DNA of 18,956 bases from GCA-2786165 sp964625775. GTDB taxonomy: Bacteria; Pseudomonadota; Gammaproteobacteria; Legionellales; Legionellaceae. The translations under genes were made by a program, and so were the position numbers. Positions 6,921 through 14,188 of the stretch are shown here, piece after piece. The stretch is from NCBI GenBank assembly GCA_964625775.1, contig CAZVEH010000044.1, forward strand, positions 1-18,956, in the 5' to 3' direction. The notes under the pieces were generated by a model that ran no database searches, was not told where the DNA came from, and worked only from the letters and a program-made list of their open reading frames with translations. The stretch's first letter is position 1, and each line of letters starts with the position of its first letter.

Positions 6921-7932
6921 GGGCGTGTCCTCAATTTAAAGCCATTAATTGAGCAGATTTGTCGATTTGTAAATTCTTTTTGTTCATCATTACACCAGTC
7001 ATCTATTTTGATTTAATTTCAATCAAAAATTGCAATTAAAATCCTGTAGACTTTTATTTCTGATGTGCGACTATTTTGAAAAAAATTATGGAGCACATAT
7101 GCCAAGACAAGTACTCACTGATGAGATATGGATGCAGCTTGAAAAGACTATGCGATTTCACGGCTGCCATAAATGGAATAATGATCGTAATGTCATGGAG
7201 GCCATCCTATGGAAGCTACGCACAGGGGCTCCATGGCGTGATATTCCCAAAGAATTATGTCCATGGAAAACAGCCTATAATCGTTTCAATCGGTGGGCGG
7301 CGAAAGGATTGTGGGCGGATTTTTTTTTGATGTACGAGGCGAAATTGATACGGAATGGGTATTCACCGATGGAAGTTACGTCCGCGCTCACCAGCATGCG
7401 AGTGGAGCTCAGCTTGGAGAAGAACGAGCCATTGGTACGTCCAGAGGAGGAGCTACTACAAAGATTCATATTGCCGCCGATGCGCACGGAAATCCGATCG
7501 ATTTTGAAATCACTGGGGGTCAAGTCCACGACTCCCAAGTTGCATGTAAAATAATAGAAAAAGTGGGCTCAGCAGATCACTTCATAGGCGATAAAGGTTA
7601 CGACTCAGAAGATATTCGAGAAGAAGCAAGAAGCGCTGGAATGAACCCTGTTATCCCTCGAAAAACAAACAGCAAAAAACCCAACCCGGAATTTGATTCA
7701 TATTTGTATAAATTGCGCCATTTGGTGGAGAATCTTTTTGCTCGATTGAAGCATTTTAGAAGCATTGCCACACGATTTGAAAAGTTGGCACGAAACTTCA
7801 AATCGATGCTTTTTTTAGCATGTTCGATAATTTGGCTTAAATTGAAATGAAAGCGTGGTGTAATGATGAACAAAAAGAATTTACAAATCGACAAATCTGC
7901 TCAATTAATGGCTTTAAATTGAGGGCACGCCC
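6921..7932 (+). mobile_element. IS5-family insertion sequence with long inverted repeats
   Basis: A 1012-bp element flanked by TA on both sides (6919-6920 and 7933-7934), the expected small target duplication. The ends are 77-bp inverted repeats (6921-6997 and 7856-7932) with a single mismatch, starting GGGCGTGTCCTCAATTTAAA. This is far longer than the 15-20 bp usual in the family. It carries one two-frame transposase. It has inserted into a remnant Rpn-type gene read leftward. The almost identical ends and intact frames suggest recent arrival. Confidence 0.93.
7099..7850 (+). CDS. IS5-family transposase (OrfA + OrfB by -1 frameshift)
   Basis: OrfA starts at the ATG at 7099 after GGAG and encodes MPRQVLTDEIWMQLE..., then LWKLRTGAPWRDIPKELCPW, the DUF4096-type N-terminal domain. 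At a run of nine Ts (7320-7328) the reading must slip back by one to continue into FDVRGEIDTEWVFTDGSYVRAHQHASG. The joined protein is about 250 residues. The DDE catalytic set is visible: Asp in FTDGSYVRAHQ, Asp in FIGDKGYDS and Glu in LVENLFARLKHFRSIATR. Without slippage OrfA runs on in its own frame to 7554. The T9 run is the typical programmed site in this IS group. Likely active. Confidence 0.9.
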
Positions 7933-7934
7933 TA

Positions 7935-8132
7935 ATTTTATCTATTGGCTCTTTGTTTTTTTAGCATAGATATAGCCATTTTTTGAGCTTGTTTCTTTTT
8001 ACCTATCACCTCACCTTCAGCTCTACCTTTGATTTCACCTTTTAGATAGTTCTCTGAAATGAGCGTTCTTCTCGGCTGACCTGATCCCAATAAGATTGAT
8101 AAATCTCTAATTTTGACATTGCCTACTGCCAA
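7935..8132 (-). pseudogene. Rpn-type nuclease/transposase C-terminal remnant, cut by the IS
   Basis: Read leftward: ISENYLKGEIKGRAEGEVIGKKKQAQKMAISMLKK. The EG-rich linker plus KKQAQKMAI-SML is the C-terminal tail of Rpn (recombination-promoting nuclease, PD-(D/E)XK) proteins. Shortly before the IS the frame shifts: NKEPIDKI can be read in another frame and aligns with NKPVDEI of the copy at 9987-10172. The nuclease core is absent. Upstream the frame stays open for some codons (HPEITKFIGEILTLAVGNVKIRD) under the start of the next gene, without a clear start. Confidence 0.65.
7962..8029. repeat. 68-bp direct repeat, left copy
   Basis: 64 of 68 bases match 10071-10138 in the same orientation. 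Both encode the tail of Rpn-type remnants on the minus strand. They bracket the two-gene cargo at 8169-9847 and could support deletion by recombination. Confidence 0.85.
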
Positions 8133-8142
8133 TGTTAAAATT
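8109..8142. other. 13-bp hairpin upstream of the 8169 gene
   Basis: AATTTTGACATTG (8109-8121) pairs with CAATGTTAAAATT (8130-8142) with one G-U pair and an 8-nt loop. It lies 26 bp before the ATG at 8169, so it may be part of the leader, or simply lie within the antisense Rpn remnant. Confidence 0.4.
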
Positions 8143-8168
8143 TCACCAATAAATTTGGTTATCTCTGG

Positions 8169-9623
8169 ATGAACATCATGACGCGTTCTCTGTTGCTATC
8201 TGAGGCAAATCGGTTTAACAGGTTTATCCATCATAGTCGAGACTTGCCCAAGAAAACAAAAGAGCTAATTCTTTATGGCAACAACTCATTACTGTTTAGT
8301 GCACATGAAGCTTTTTTAAAGCATGGGCTAAATAAGCAATACAAAATAACTATTATTAACAGTCCATTTTGGCTGATGCACACTCATGATGATTTTTTAA
8401 ATGAAAATTGGGGGCAAAAACTTTACGGATTATCGGGCCCTGCACGCAGACTATTACTGTCACACCAACCTCATTACCCTATTGATCGCTTTGTAACATG
8501 GGGAGACTATAAAGTATTATTGCAACAATTAATTCAACAACTTAAAGAGACACCTCAAGTAGAGATTCATGATGGTCGCATACAATCAATTATCAAGCAA
8601 AATTATGATTGGCTCATTACTTTAGATACTCAAAAACAAATTATCACTGATAAAAATAGTTTTTTTTATGGGTGGACACGCTTCCCACGCAGTATCAAAA
8701 TAACATTTGCTGATAATTCTGATGTAATTGAAATTCCTTCTCATACAATTTTATATTCAAAAGCACTTGCTCAGCATCCTAAAGAAATTATTGTATTGGG
8801 GCATGGGCTTTCTGTTGTTTGGTTATTAAAACACTTTCCTTCGATGCGGGTTATAACAATTAGGCAAATAGGCGATAAATTGCCTGATGTTCCCTCTAAC
8901 AAAGATGTGAATATCTCTCAAGAATTGCAAAATGGTAGATTGATTATTATAGATAAAACACCAGATATTGAGCTCAATATTGATTTAAATGGATATGCCG
9001 AGATTTATCACAAAAATGATTCAGACAGCTATTTATACAGGGCTCCTATTTACTCTGCGTCTGGTTTTGTGCCAGATCACAGTGTGTTTGCACATATTCC
9101 AGAAACTCACAAATTACTGATGCCTATTTTTGAGCCAGGTAAAAATCTTAACCATTCAGAAATTAGTTTAAAAAAAGATAAGTTTATTGCCCCCAAAAAC
9201 ACACCGCCAGGTAGCTCTCCCCACTCAGGGACCATCTTGATGGAGCTGACAAACAATATGACCTGGGCCGATGAGCCTATGTCTTATTTTTCAGAACATC
9301 AACACGAACGCTTATTTCAACACCTAAAAGATATTGGCATACAAATTGATAGTCAATTTTTTGCTAAAATTGATGAAGAAGTTATTGAATTAGAGAATGC
9401 TTTATCCGCTCAAGAAAGTATTGAACTATACACTAAGTATTTTTATGATCTGTACAATCCTACTCCAGAAGAAAAAAAATTATTTACTCAGGTCATAGAA
9501 AACTTATTTATTAACAATAAACCTATCCATACAGCCATAAATTTCTTTAAAATACACGATAGTAAACCCAATTCCTTAGCTATTGATCCAACAATACCTT
9601 TACCAAAAAAGGACATCTCATGA
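8169..9623 (+). CDS. unknown 484-residue protein with Rossmann-like segments
   Basis: No family is firmly recognised. The start at 8169 (a second ATG at 8178) has only a weak ribosome site. Two stretches look like beta-strand/Gly-loop/helix units of dinucleotide-binding folds: ELILYGNNSLLFSAHEAFLKHG near residue 37 and EIIVLGHGLSVVWLLKHF around Gly211-Gly213. With DRFVTWGDYKVLLQQLIQQL and a following strand-rich part between them, the order recalls FAD/NAD(P)-binding oxidoreductases, but the canonical GxGxxG is incomplete in both. The C-terminal 150 residues are helical and acidic. No signal peptide or membrane segment. It is AT-rich compared with the chromosome to the right. The stop overlaps the next start (ATGA), so the two genes are probably translated as a unit. 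Substrate and role unknown. Confidence 0.6.
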   Translation: MNIMTRSLLLSEANRFNRFIHHSRDLPKKTKELILYGNNSLLFSAHEAFLKHGLNKQYKITIINSPFWLMHTHDDFLNENWGQKLYGLSGPARRLLLSHQPHYPIDRFVTWGDYKVLLQQLIQQLKETPQVEIHDGRIQSIIKQNYDWLITLDTQKQIITDKNSFFYGWTRFPRSIKITFADNSDVIEIPSHTILYSKALAQHPKEIIVLGHGLSVVWLLKHFPSMRVITIRQIGDKLPDVPSNKDVNISQELQNGRLIIIDKTPDIELNIDLNGYAEIYHKNDSDSYLYRAPIYSASGFVPDHSVFAHIPETHKLLMPIFEPGKNLNHSEISLKKDKFIAPKNTPPGSSPHSGTILMELTNNMTWADEPMSYFSEHQHERLFQHLKDIGIQIDSQFFAKIDEEVIELENALSAQESIELYTKYFYDLYNPTPEEKKLFTQVIENLFINNKPIHTAINFFKIHDSKPNSLAIDPTIPLPKKDIS

Positions 9624-9847
9624 AACACATACTAGCAAAAATCGCAACGAAACAAGTAGTAAAACGCATAGCCGTTGACTTGACTAAACTGTTAGAAGAA
9701 TCAAACAAACTTGAAAAAAGCTATATTAAAGCGTATGGAGGAATGAAAAAAGGTAACAATATGAAAACCACTATAAAAATCCCTACGCAATCGATAAACG
9801 ACCTTCTTGAAGAGTCTAGTGCCAATAAAAGATTTGATTTTTACTAG
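9620..9847 (+). CDS. small protein of unknown function, coupled to the 484-residue protein
   Basis: 75 residues, overlapping the previous stop by 4 bases (ATGA). Lys-rich N-terminus (MKHILAKIATKQVVKRIAVD), an amphipathic LTKLLEESNKLEKSYIKAYGG middle, and a tail TTIKIPTQSINDLLEESSANKRFDFY. Internal ATGs at 9743 (after GGAGGA) and 9761 (after AAAGGTAAC) have better ribosome sites, so a shorter peptide of about 28-34 residues is possible. LLEES occurs twice. Not recognised; a small partner, regulator or precursor peptide of the upstream enzyme-like protein are all possible. Confidence 0.5.
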   Translation: MKHILAKIATKQVVKRIAVDLTKLLEESNKLEKSYIKAYGGMKKGNNMKTTIKIPTQSINDLLEESSANKRFDFY

Positions 9848-9986
9848 CTGCGAGGGGCTTTGCTTCTTAAGGAACGCGAGCAAAATAGGCGAGCGAAACA
9901 TTTCGGGGTTTTTCGTTGGAAGGTACGGAATTTCCCAGAACACACGAATAACCTGTCTGTAGCGAATTGTTATTTTTTAAAATAAG

Positions 9987-10172
9987 CTAAAGCTGCTCAT
10001 TAAGTTTAACTATAGTTTCGAGAGACAAGCCAGTAAATAAACTGATTTCATCAACAGGTTTGTTAGCTTTTAGCATAGCTATAGCCATTTTTTGAGCTTG
10101 TTTCTTTTCACCTATCGCCTCACCTTCAGTTCTACCTTCAGCAAACTGCTGCTTTAATGGCGAACCAATCAA
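9987..10172 (-). pseudogene. Rpn-type nuclease C-terminal remnant
   Basis: 61 codons: an EGRTEGEAIGEKKQAQKMAIAMLK linker followed by PVDEISLFTGLSLETIVKLNEQL and a stop. This is the usual end of Rpn family proteins (EG-rich segment, then a helix-turn 'D-I-xxxTGLSxExI'). The PD-(D/E)XK nuclease domain that should precede it is not found upstream. Close relative of the remnant at 7935-8132 in the same orientation. The 3' end is intact here but lost to the IS in the other copy. Confidence 0.7.
10071..10138. repeat. 68-bp direct repeat, right copy
   Basis: 64/68 identical to 7962-8029; see the left copy. The two are about 2.1 kb apart. Confidence 0.85.
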
Positions 10173-10216
10173 CCCAAGAGGGTGGAAGGTTCAGTCCTCA
10201 ATAGTATGTTAAGTCA

Positions 10217-10256
10217 CGTCATGTCGATTTGATTCGCAAAATCGATATGACGTTTT
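10217..10256. terminator. possible intrinsic terminator (inverted repeat plus short T-run)
   Basis: CGTCATGTCGATTT (10217-10230) pairs with AAATCGATATGACG (10239-10252) with one mismatch and is followed by TTTTAG. The hairpin is strong but the T-run is short. No active gene ends just before it on the plus strand other than the unit ending at 9847. Confidence 0.4.
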
Positions 10257-10281
10257 AGATCTGTATTGAATACATTTTCTA

Positions 10282-10323
10282 GGGCGTGTCCTCAATTAAT
10301 GGCTTTAAATTGAGGACACGCCC
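10282..10323. mobile_element. 42-bp deletion derivative of the IS (both ends fused), TA-flanked
   Basis: GGGCGTGTCCTCAATT, the first 16 bp of the IS at 6921, is joined to AATGGCTTTAAATTGAGGACACGCCC, the last 26 bp. It is flanked by TA on both sides like the full copy. It forms a 16-bp perfect hairpin with a 10-nt loop. It has no coding capacity; it is either an internal-deletion relic or a mini-element that could be moved by the transposase in trans. Confidence 0.9.
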
Positions 10324-10346
10324 TAATAATAGAGTAGATAATTCTT

Positions 10347-10402
10347 TATAAACCTTACTACAATAATACTCTGAAATGGGTGTTATTGTAGTAAGGTTTA
10401 TA
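10347..10402. repeat. 20-bp perfect inverted repeat
   Basis: TATAAACCTTACTACAATAA (10347-10366) and its exact complement at 10383-10402, loop of 16 nt. No T-run and no coding sense. Lies between the mini-IS and the TA operon end. Confidence 0.85.
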
Positions 10403-10412
10403 GTAATGTATG

Positions 10413-10437
10413 CCGATAATTTGCACGAAATTATCGG
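10413..10437. repeat. 10-bp perfect hairpin downstream of the TA operon
   Basis: CCGATAATTT-GCACG-AAATTATCGG, 17 bp beyond the antitoxin stop (10454) on the minus strand. It could protect or end the TA transcript, though no T-run follows on that strand. Confidence 0.6.
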
Positions 10438-10453
10438 ACTAATACGCTGTTAC

Positions 10454-10777
10454 TTAATGAGCCAAAATATCAGCGACCCCATGAATAACTACAGATGGTC
10501 TATTCGGAAATTCAGCGGTTAATTTGAGAGTTCCACCCATAGCAGCGACATATTTACTTAATGTTGAAATTAACATATCGGATCGCTTTTCCAAACGGGA
10601 TATTCCATCTTGTTTCATGTGAAGTGCATTACCCAAATCTTGTTGTGTTTTATAAAGAGCCAATCGTAAATCGCGTAAAGTCATTTCCTCGGCAATTAGC
10701 TGAGTTGTGCGAGCCTGGATTGATTTTTGCCTTTTTTTCGGTAATTTTTGTAGTTTTTCACTCAGTGATTTAGTCAT
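10454..10777 (-). CDS. XRE-family antitoxin (HigA-like)
   Basis: 107 residues. HTH region: EEMTLRDLRLALYKTQQDLGNALHMKQDGISRLEKRSDMLISTLSKYVAAMGGTLKL, the standard XRE antitoxin arrangement in which LxxAMGGxLxL ends the fold. Its start overlaps the toxin stop by 8 bases (ATG inside ...AATAATGACTAA), so translation is coupled. Expected to bind the toxin and repress the promoter at 11145-11173. Apparently intact. Confidence 0.88.
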   Translation of the reverse strand: MTKSLSEKLQKLPKKRQKSIQARTTQLIAEEMTLRDLRLALYKTQQDLGNALHMKQDGISRLEKRSDMLISTLSKYVAAMGGTLKLTAEFPNRPSVVIHGVADILAH

Positions 10778-11138
10778 TATTTGCTCCTCTTTTTAGATTT
10801 AACAAATATTTATCAAATCGTTTATCTGCTTTTTTAATCAATTCTTTATAAAACCGCTTTTCACTTCCACCTGATTTATCGCCGCATACGAGTAGGATAG
10901 CTTGTCTTTTGGGATCAAAAGCAAACGCTAATCGCCATACCCCTTTATCGGCATTGAATCGTAACTCTTTCATGTTAGAGTGCTTCGAGCCATTTAAGGT
11001 ATCCACATGGGGTCTACCAAGATCTGGTCCAAATATTTCTAATAATTTTAAATGAGCAAAACACTCGTCCTGAACCAAATCATTTAGTTCGTCGAACTCT
11101 AGCTCAAAATCATTTTCAAAATTTATTATCCATTTCAT
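10770..11138 (-). CDS. RelE/HigB-like toxin (Gp49 family)
   Basis: 122 residues. The family core is plain: LGRPHVDTLNGSKHSNMKELRF, then GVWRLAFAFDPKRQAILLVCGDKSG and EKRFYKELIKKADKRFDKYL. The WRLAFAFDPKRQAILLV...GDKSG block is characteristic of the chromosomal Gp49/HigB-like toxins, which act on translation. The toxin-first order with the antitoxin overlapping downstream repeats the arrangement at 1148-1780, but the two toxins are not close relatives. No Shine-Dalgarno precedes the ATG (upstream bases ATGCTTTTACG). Divergent from the TOTE-like gene 140 bp away. Confidence 0.87.
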   Translation of the reverse strand: MKWIINFENDFELEFDELNDLVQDECFAHLKLLEIFGPDLGRPHVDTLNGSKHSNMKELRFNADKGVWRLAFAFDPKRQAILLVCGDKSGGSEKRFYKELIKKADKRFDKYLLNLKRGANND

Positions 11139-11144
11139 CGTAAA

Positions 11145-11173
11145 AGCATGTATTAAAATACATATGTTGTCAA
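11145..11173 (-). promoter_or_regulatory. TA promoter region with 6-bp palindromic operator
   Basis: A consensus TTGACA -35 box (11173-11168 on the minus strand) lies 29 nt before the toxin ATG. A clear -10 is not seen at 17 bp (CATGCT), so the hexamer assignment is uncertain. Between them ATGTAT-TAAA-ATACAT (11149-11164) is a palindrome placed like an antitoxin operator. The spacing again implies a very short or absent leader for the toxin mRNA. Confidence 0.5.
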
Positions 11174-11278
11174 GTGCATGTTTGACGATCCAGTCAGCAT
11201 TTCCATGGTAAACTTAAATGTTACGACAATTTAATAAATTTTGAGTATACTTAGTCAGCTTTTAATTGGCTGATATTC

Positions 11279-13840
11279 ATGATGAATCAACATTCTTCAA
11301 CAGCAGAAAAAATAGCCTTATTCCAATCCTTATTTCGTGGTCGTTCAGATGTTTATCCGCGTCGATTTCAAAACAGGAAAACTCTTAAATCAGGGTATGC
11401 GCCTGCTTGTAAAAATGAATGGGTAAGGAATATTTGTCAAAAGCCACGAATCAAGTGTATGGATTGTCAACATCGACAATTTATCCCTGTGGATACTGAA
11501 GTGGTTTATTGGCATTTACAAGGGTATGACCTCAAGGGTGACGATTTTGTCATGGGTATTTATCCCATGCTGTTGGATGAAACTTGTTATTTTCTTGCAG
11601 CAGATTTTGATAAAGCTACCTGGGAGCTTGATGCCGTTGCTTTTTTGAAGACCTGTCATCGAAAGAATTTGCCAGCGGTGCTTGAGCGCTCTCGTTCAGG
11701 GAAAGGGGCCCATGTATGGTTGTTTTTTGAGGAATCAATTTCAGCAGCATTAGCAAGAAAATTAGGTGCTGCAATCCTAACAGAAACCATGGAATCGAAT
11801 CCTGAAGTTGGGCTGGATTCATATGATCGATTTTTTCCTAATCAAGATACTTTACCCCGTGGTGGCTTTGGTAACTTAATTGCTTTACCTCTACAAAAAT
11901 CAGCACGTAATGAAGGTAATAGCGTATTTATCGACGAGCAATTACAAGTTATTGAGGATCAATGGACTTATCTTGCAGGCATTAAAAAAATAACGCGTTT
12001 TGAAGTGGAGCAATTGGTTGGTGAGGCAGAGGCTAAAGGATGTGTTGTTGGTATACGATTAGAAATCATTGAAGAGGAAAACAGAACACCTTGGAAGCCA
12101 CCGGTACCTTTACCAATCATAGGGGGATTACCTAAAACACTACATTTAGTCATCAGTAATGAAATTTTTATAGAAATTGTGAAATTGCTTCGTGAACTAA
12201 AAATCAAATATACCGTTCAAGAAGAGTTGTTTGCTGGAACGCCACTCGATCTCCAATTTTGCGGTGAATTGCGACCTGAACAAAAACTTGCCGTTGATGC
12301 CTTAATCAAATCAGACATTGGCGTACTTTCTGCAACAACAGCGTTTGGTAAAACGGTGGTTGCAGCTTGGATGATTGCTAAACGGCAAGTGAATACATTA
12401 ATCATTGTCCATACTAAACAATTGCAAGACCAATGGGTAGAACGATTACAAACGTTTCTTGGGATCTCTGCAAAGAAAATAGGTCGATTTGGTGGAGGTC
12501 GAAAGAAAATAACCGAATTTATCGATATTGCATTAATTCAAAGCCTTACCAAGCACGCTGATGTTGTGGCCTTGGTTTCTCAATATGGTTATGTGATTGT
12601 TGATGAATGCCATCATATACCGTCCGTGAGTTTTGACGATATCATCCGCCAAGTCAAAGCCAAATTTATTACTGGATTATCAGCCACATTGGTTCGAAAA
12701 GATGGCCGTCATCCTATTATCATGATGCGATGTGGTTCCATTCTTCATCGTGTTAATGCCAAAGATCACGCTAGTGTTCGTCCCTTTGAGCATTATGTTT
12801 TTGTGCGTCCGACGAGTTTTCGACCTTATAAACAAAGCAATGAAAATTTGCGTATTCAATTCCAAGATTTATATGAAGAATTGATTCATGATACGTATCG
12901 CAATCAGATGATTTGTAATGATGTTGTTCATGCAGTTAAAAAAGGACGTTCACCTATTATTCTAACAGAAAGAAACGAGCACCTTGATTTACTGCATCAA
13001 CAATTGATTTCTCAAGTTCAGCATTTGATTGTACTTAAGGGTGGATTAAGTACTAAAGATATGAAACAAGCTCTATCGCAATTAACGTCGATTCCACTTG
13101 ATGAAGAACGCGTTATCCTTGCAACAGGTCGATTTGTTGGAGAAGGATTCGATGATGCGCGTTTAGATACGTTGTTTATGACATTACCTATCTCTTGGAA
13201 AGGTACTATTGCGCAGTACGTGGGACGGCTTCATCGATTACATGATTCAAAAAAAGAAGTGCATGTCTATGATTATGCAGATTTTGCGGTTCCAATGTTA
13301 GATCGAATGTTTCAGCGTCGTTCCACAGCCTATGAGTCCGTTGGTTACAAAATTATTCAGCCTGCTGAATCGATTTGGAAAAATGATTATAGAGGTACGA
13401 TAAGACGTTTAGTTGCAGATGGTGTCGATGGTTCTCTAGCCCAATTATTTTCAGATGTAGCAATGTTTGATAGTGACCAAATTGACCGCGCTCGTAGTGT
13501 TGTTGAAGCTTTCTTATTTTATCGTTTGGAAACTTTACCTGAAACAAAAGGTCTTTTTCAATTGAACCATGAATTATGTATTCCTTTTGTTGGACTGGGT
13601 GGCATGGAAGTAGATTTGATCTGTCTTGATGCGCGTGTTGCTGTTGAAATTGATGGTATTCAGCATCTGTCGTCTAAGGAAGCTTATCGCACAGATAGAC
13701 GCAAAGATTTGTTGTTACAAGAGCATGGATATATGGTTCTGCGTTTTCTTACTGTTGATGTCAGCAAACGTCTTGATGTTGTGCTGGATACTATTTTGCG
13801 CGCACTCTTTAAAAAACAACTTGCGCATGTATTTGATTGA
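11279..13840 (+). CDS. TOTE-type conflict protein: AEP primase, SF2 helicase, PD-(D/E)XK nuclease
   Basis: 853 residues. Cysteines 44, 53, 60 and 63 suggest a small zinc knuckle. The primase part follows: catalytic DxD in AADFDKATW (Asp109, Asp111), His145 in SGKGAHVW, SYDRFFPNQDTLPRGGFGN, and Asp219 in SVFID. This is the AEP domain of TOTE conflict systems. An ERCC3/XPB-like helicase comes next: Walker A TTAFGKT (Lys358), VDECHH (442-447), SAT (468-470) and QYVGRLHR (646-653). The C-terminus is a DUF559/Vsr-like nuclease: Asp779 in EVDLI, Glu790 and Asp792 in VEIDG, His796, and a GYMVLRF strand. All motifs are present. Such proteins are thought to prime, unwind and cut invading or selfish DNA. 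Either of two adjacent ATGs (11279, 11282) may be used; the ribosome site is weak. It is the last gene before the tRNA, at the island's right end. Confidence 0.88.
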   Translation: MMNQHSSTAEKIALFQSLFRGRSDVYPRRFQNRKTLKSGYAPACKNEWVRNICQKPRIKCMDCQHRQFIPVDTEVVYWHLQGYDLKGDDFVMGIYPMLLDETCYFLAADFDKATWELDAVAFLKTCHRKNLPAVLERSRSGKGAHVWLFFEESISAALARKLGAAILTETMESNPEVGLDSYDRFFPNQDTLPRGGFGNLIALPLQKSARNEGNSVFIDEQLQVIEDQWTYLAGIKKITRFEVEQLVGEAEAKGCVVGIRLEIIEEENRTPWKPPVPLPIIGGLPKTLHLVISNEIFIEIVKLLRELKIKYTVQEELFAGTPLDLQFCGELRPEQKLAVDALIKSDIGVLSATTAFGKTVVAAWMIAKRQVNTLIIVHTKQLQDQWVERLQTFLGISAKKIGRFGGGRKKITEFIDIALIQSLTKHADVVALVSQYGYVIVDECHHIPSVSFDDIIRQVKAKFITGLSATLVRKDGRHPIIMMRCGSILHRVNAKDHASVRPFEHYVFVRPTSFRPYKQSNENLRIQFQDLYEELIHDTYRNQMICNDVVHAVKKGRSPIILTERNEHLDLLHQQLISQVQHLIVLKGGLSTKDMKQALSQLTSIPLDEERVILATGRFVGEGFDDARLDTLFMTLPISWKGTIAQYVGRLHRLHDSKKEVHVYDYADFAVPMLDRMFQRRSTAYESVGYKIIQPAESIWKNDYRGTIRRLVADGVDGSLAQLFSDVAMFDSDQIDRARSVVEAFLFYRLETLPETKGLFQLNHELCIPFVGLGGMEVDLICLDARVAVEIDGIQHLSSKEAYRTDRRKDLLLQEHGYMVLRFLTVDVSKRLDVVLDTILRALFKKQLAHVFD

Positions 13841-13944
13841 CAGTAGAGCACAAATCTCAGGACTATTGGTTACAATTTTACTACATAACCAAATGGTTCG
13901 GCTTGTTTGTGAATTCTCAACCCATTGCTATATATGATAAAAAA
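13841..13944. other. right island junction, no gene
   Basis: Contains GTTACAATTTTACTACA (about 13869-13885), 15/17 identical to a motif beside the att copy at 6730; probably integrase arm DNA. On the minus strand the tRNA-Arg is followed at once by six Ts, a possible terminator tail. Confidence 0.4.
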
Positions 13945-14021
13945 TGGTGCGCCCGGAAGGATTCGAACCTCCGACCCTTTGGTTCGTAGCCAAATACTCT
14001 ATCCAACTGAGCTACGGGCGC
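13945..14021 (-). tRNA. tRNA-Arg (anticodon ACG), island attachment target
   Basis: 77 nt with encoded CCA. Acceptor GCGCCCG pairs with CGGGCGC; D-arm GCTCAGTTGGATAGAGT; anticodon stem TTTGG/CCAAA with loop CTACGAA (ACG, read as ICG for CGU/CGC/CGA); T-arm GGAGG-TTCGAAT-CCTTC. The 3' 51 bp are duplicated at 6730-6780, so an integrase restored the gene when the island entered. The complete copy is the one next to the promoter, as expected. Confidence 0.97.
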
Positions 14022-14029
14022 AATGCTTT

Positions 14030-14120
14030 TGGCGGAGAGAGAGGGATTCGAACCCTCGATGAGATTTTGTCCCATACTCCCTTAGCAGGGGAGCGCCTTC
14101 GACCACTCGGCCATCTCTCC
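14030..14120 (-). tRNA. tRNA-Ser (anticodon GCT)
   Basis: 91 nt with encoded CCA. Acceptor GGAGAGA/TCTCTCC, anticodon loop CTGCTAA (GCT, for AGC/AGU), a long class II variable arm, and T-loop GGTTCGAATCC. It lies 8 bp upstream of tRNA-Arg on the same strand; the two share a promoter and form one transcript that must be processed. Confidence 0.97.
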
Positions 14121-14121
14121 A

Positions 14122-14148
14122 AATTACGAAAACACGATTTTCGTAATT
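14122..14148 (-). other. 11-bp hairpin in the tRNA leader
   Basis: AATTACGAAAA and its exact complement around CACGA, ending 1 nt from the tRNA-Ser 5' end. The predicted leader (from about 14154) is almost entirely this stem, so it may affect 5' processing. Confidence 0.55.
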
Positions 14149-14160
14149 CTGAGGATGCGA

Positions 14161-14188
14161 AGTATAACAGGAAATTTTTTTGAATCAA
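14161..14188 (-). promoter_or_regulatory. promoter of the tRNA-Ser/tRNA-Arg operon
   Basis: On the minus strand, TTGATT (14188-14183), 16 bp, and TATACT (14166-14161), followed by TCGCATCC, a discriminator region typical of stable-RNA genes. Position and strand fit the tRNA pair. Confidence 0.75.

Noticed and set aside
13626..13937. 103-codon plus-strand open frame at the end of the TOTE-like gene
   Set aside because: It is in another frame of the conserved nuclease domain and has no support of its own.
13944..14183. 79-codon open frame beginning MVRPEGFEPPT
   Set aside because: It is the antisense of the tRNA-Arg and tRNA-Ser genes; this peptide is a well-known spurious call over tRNAs.
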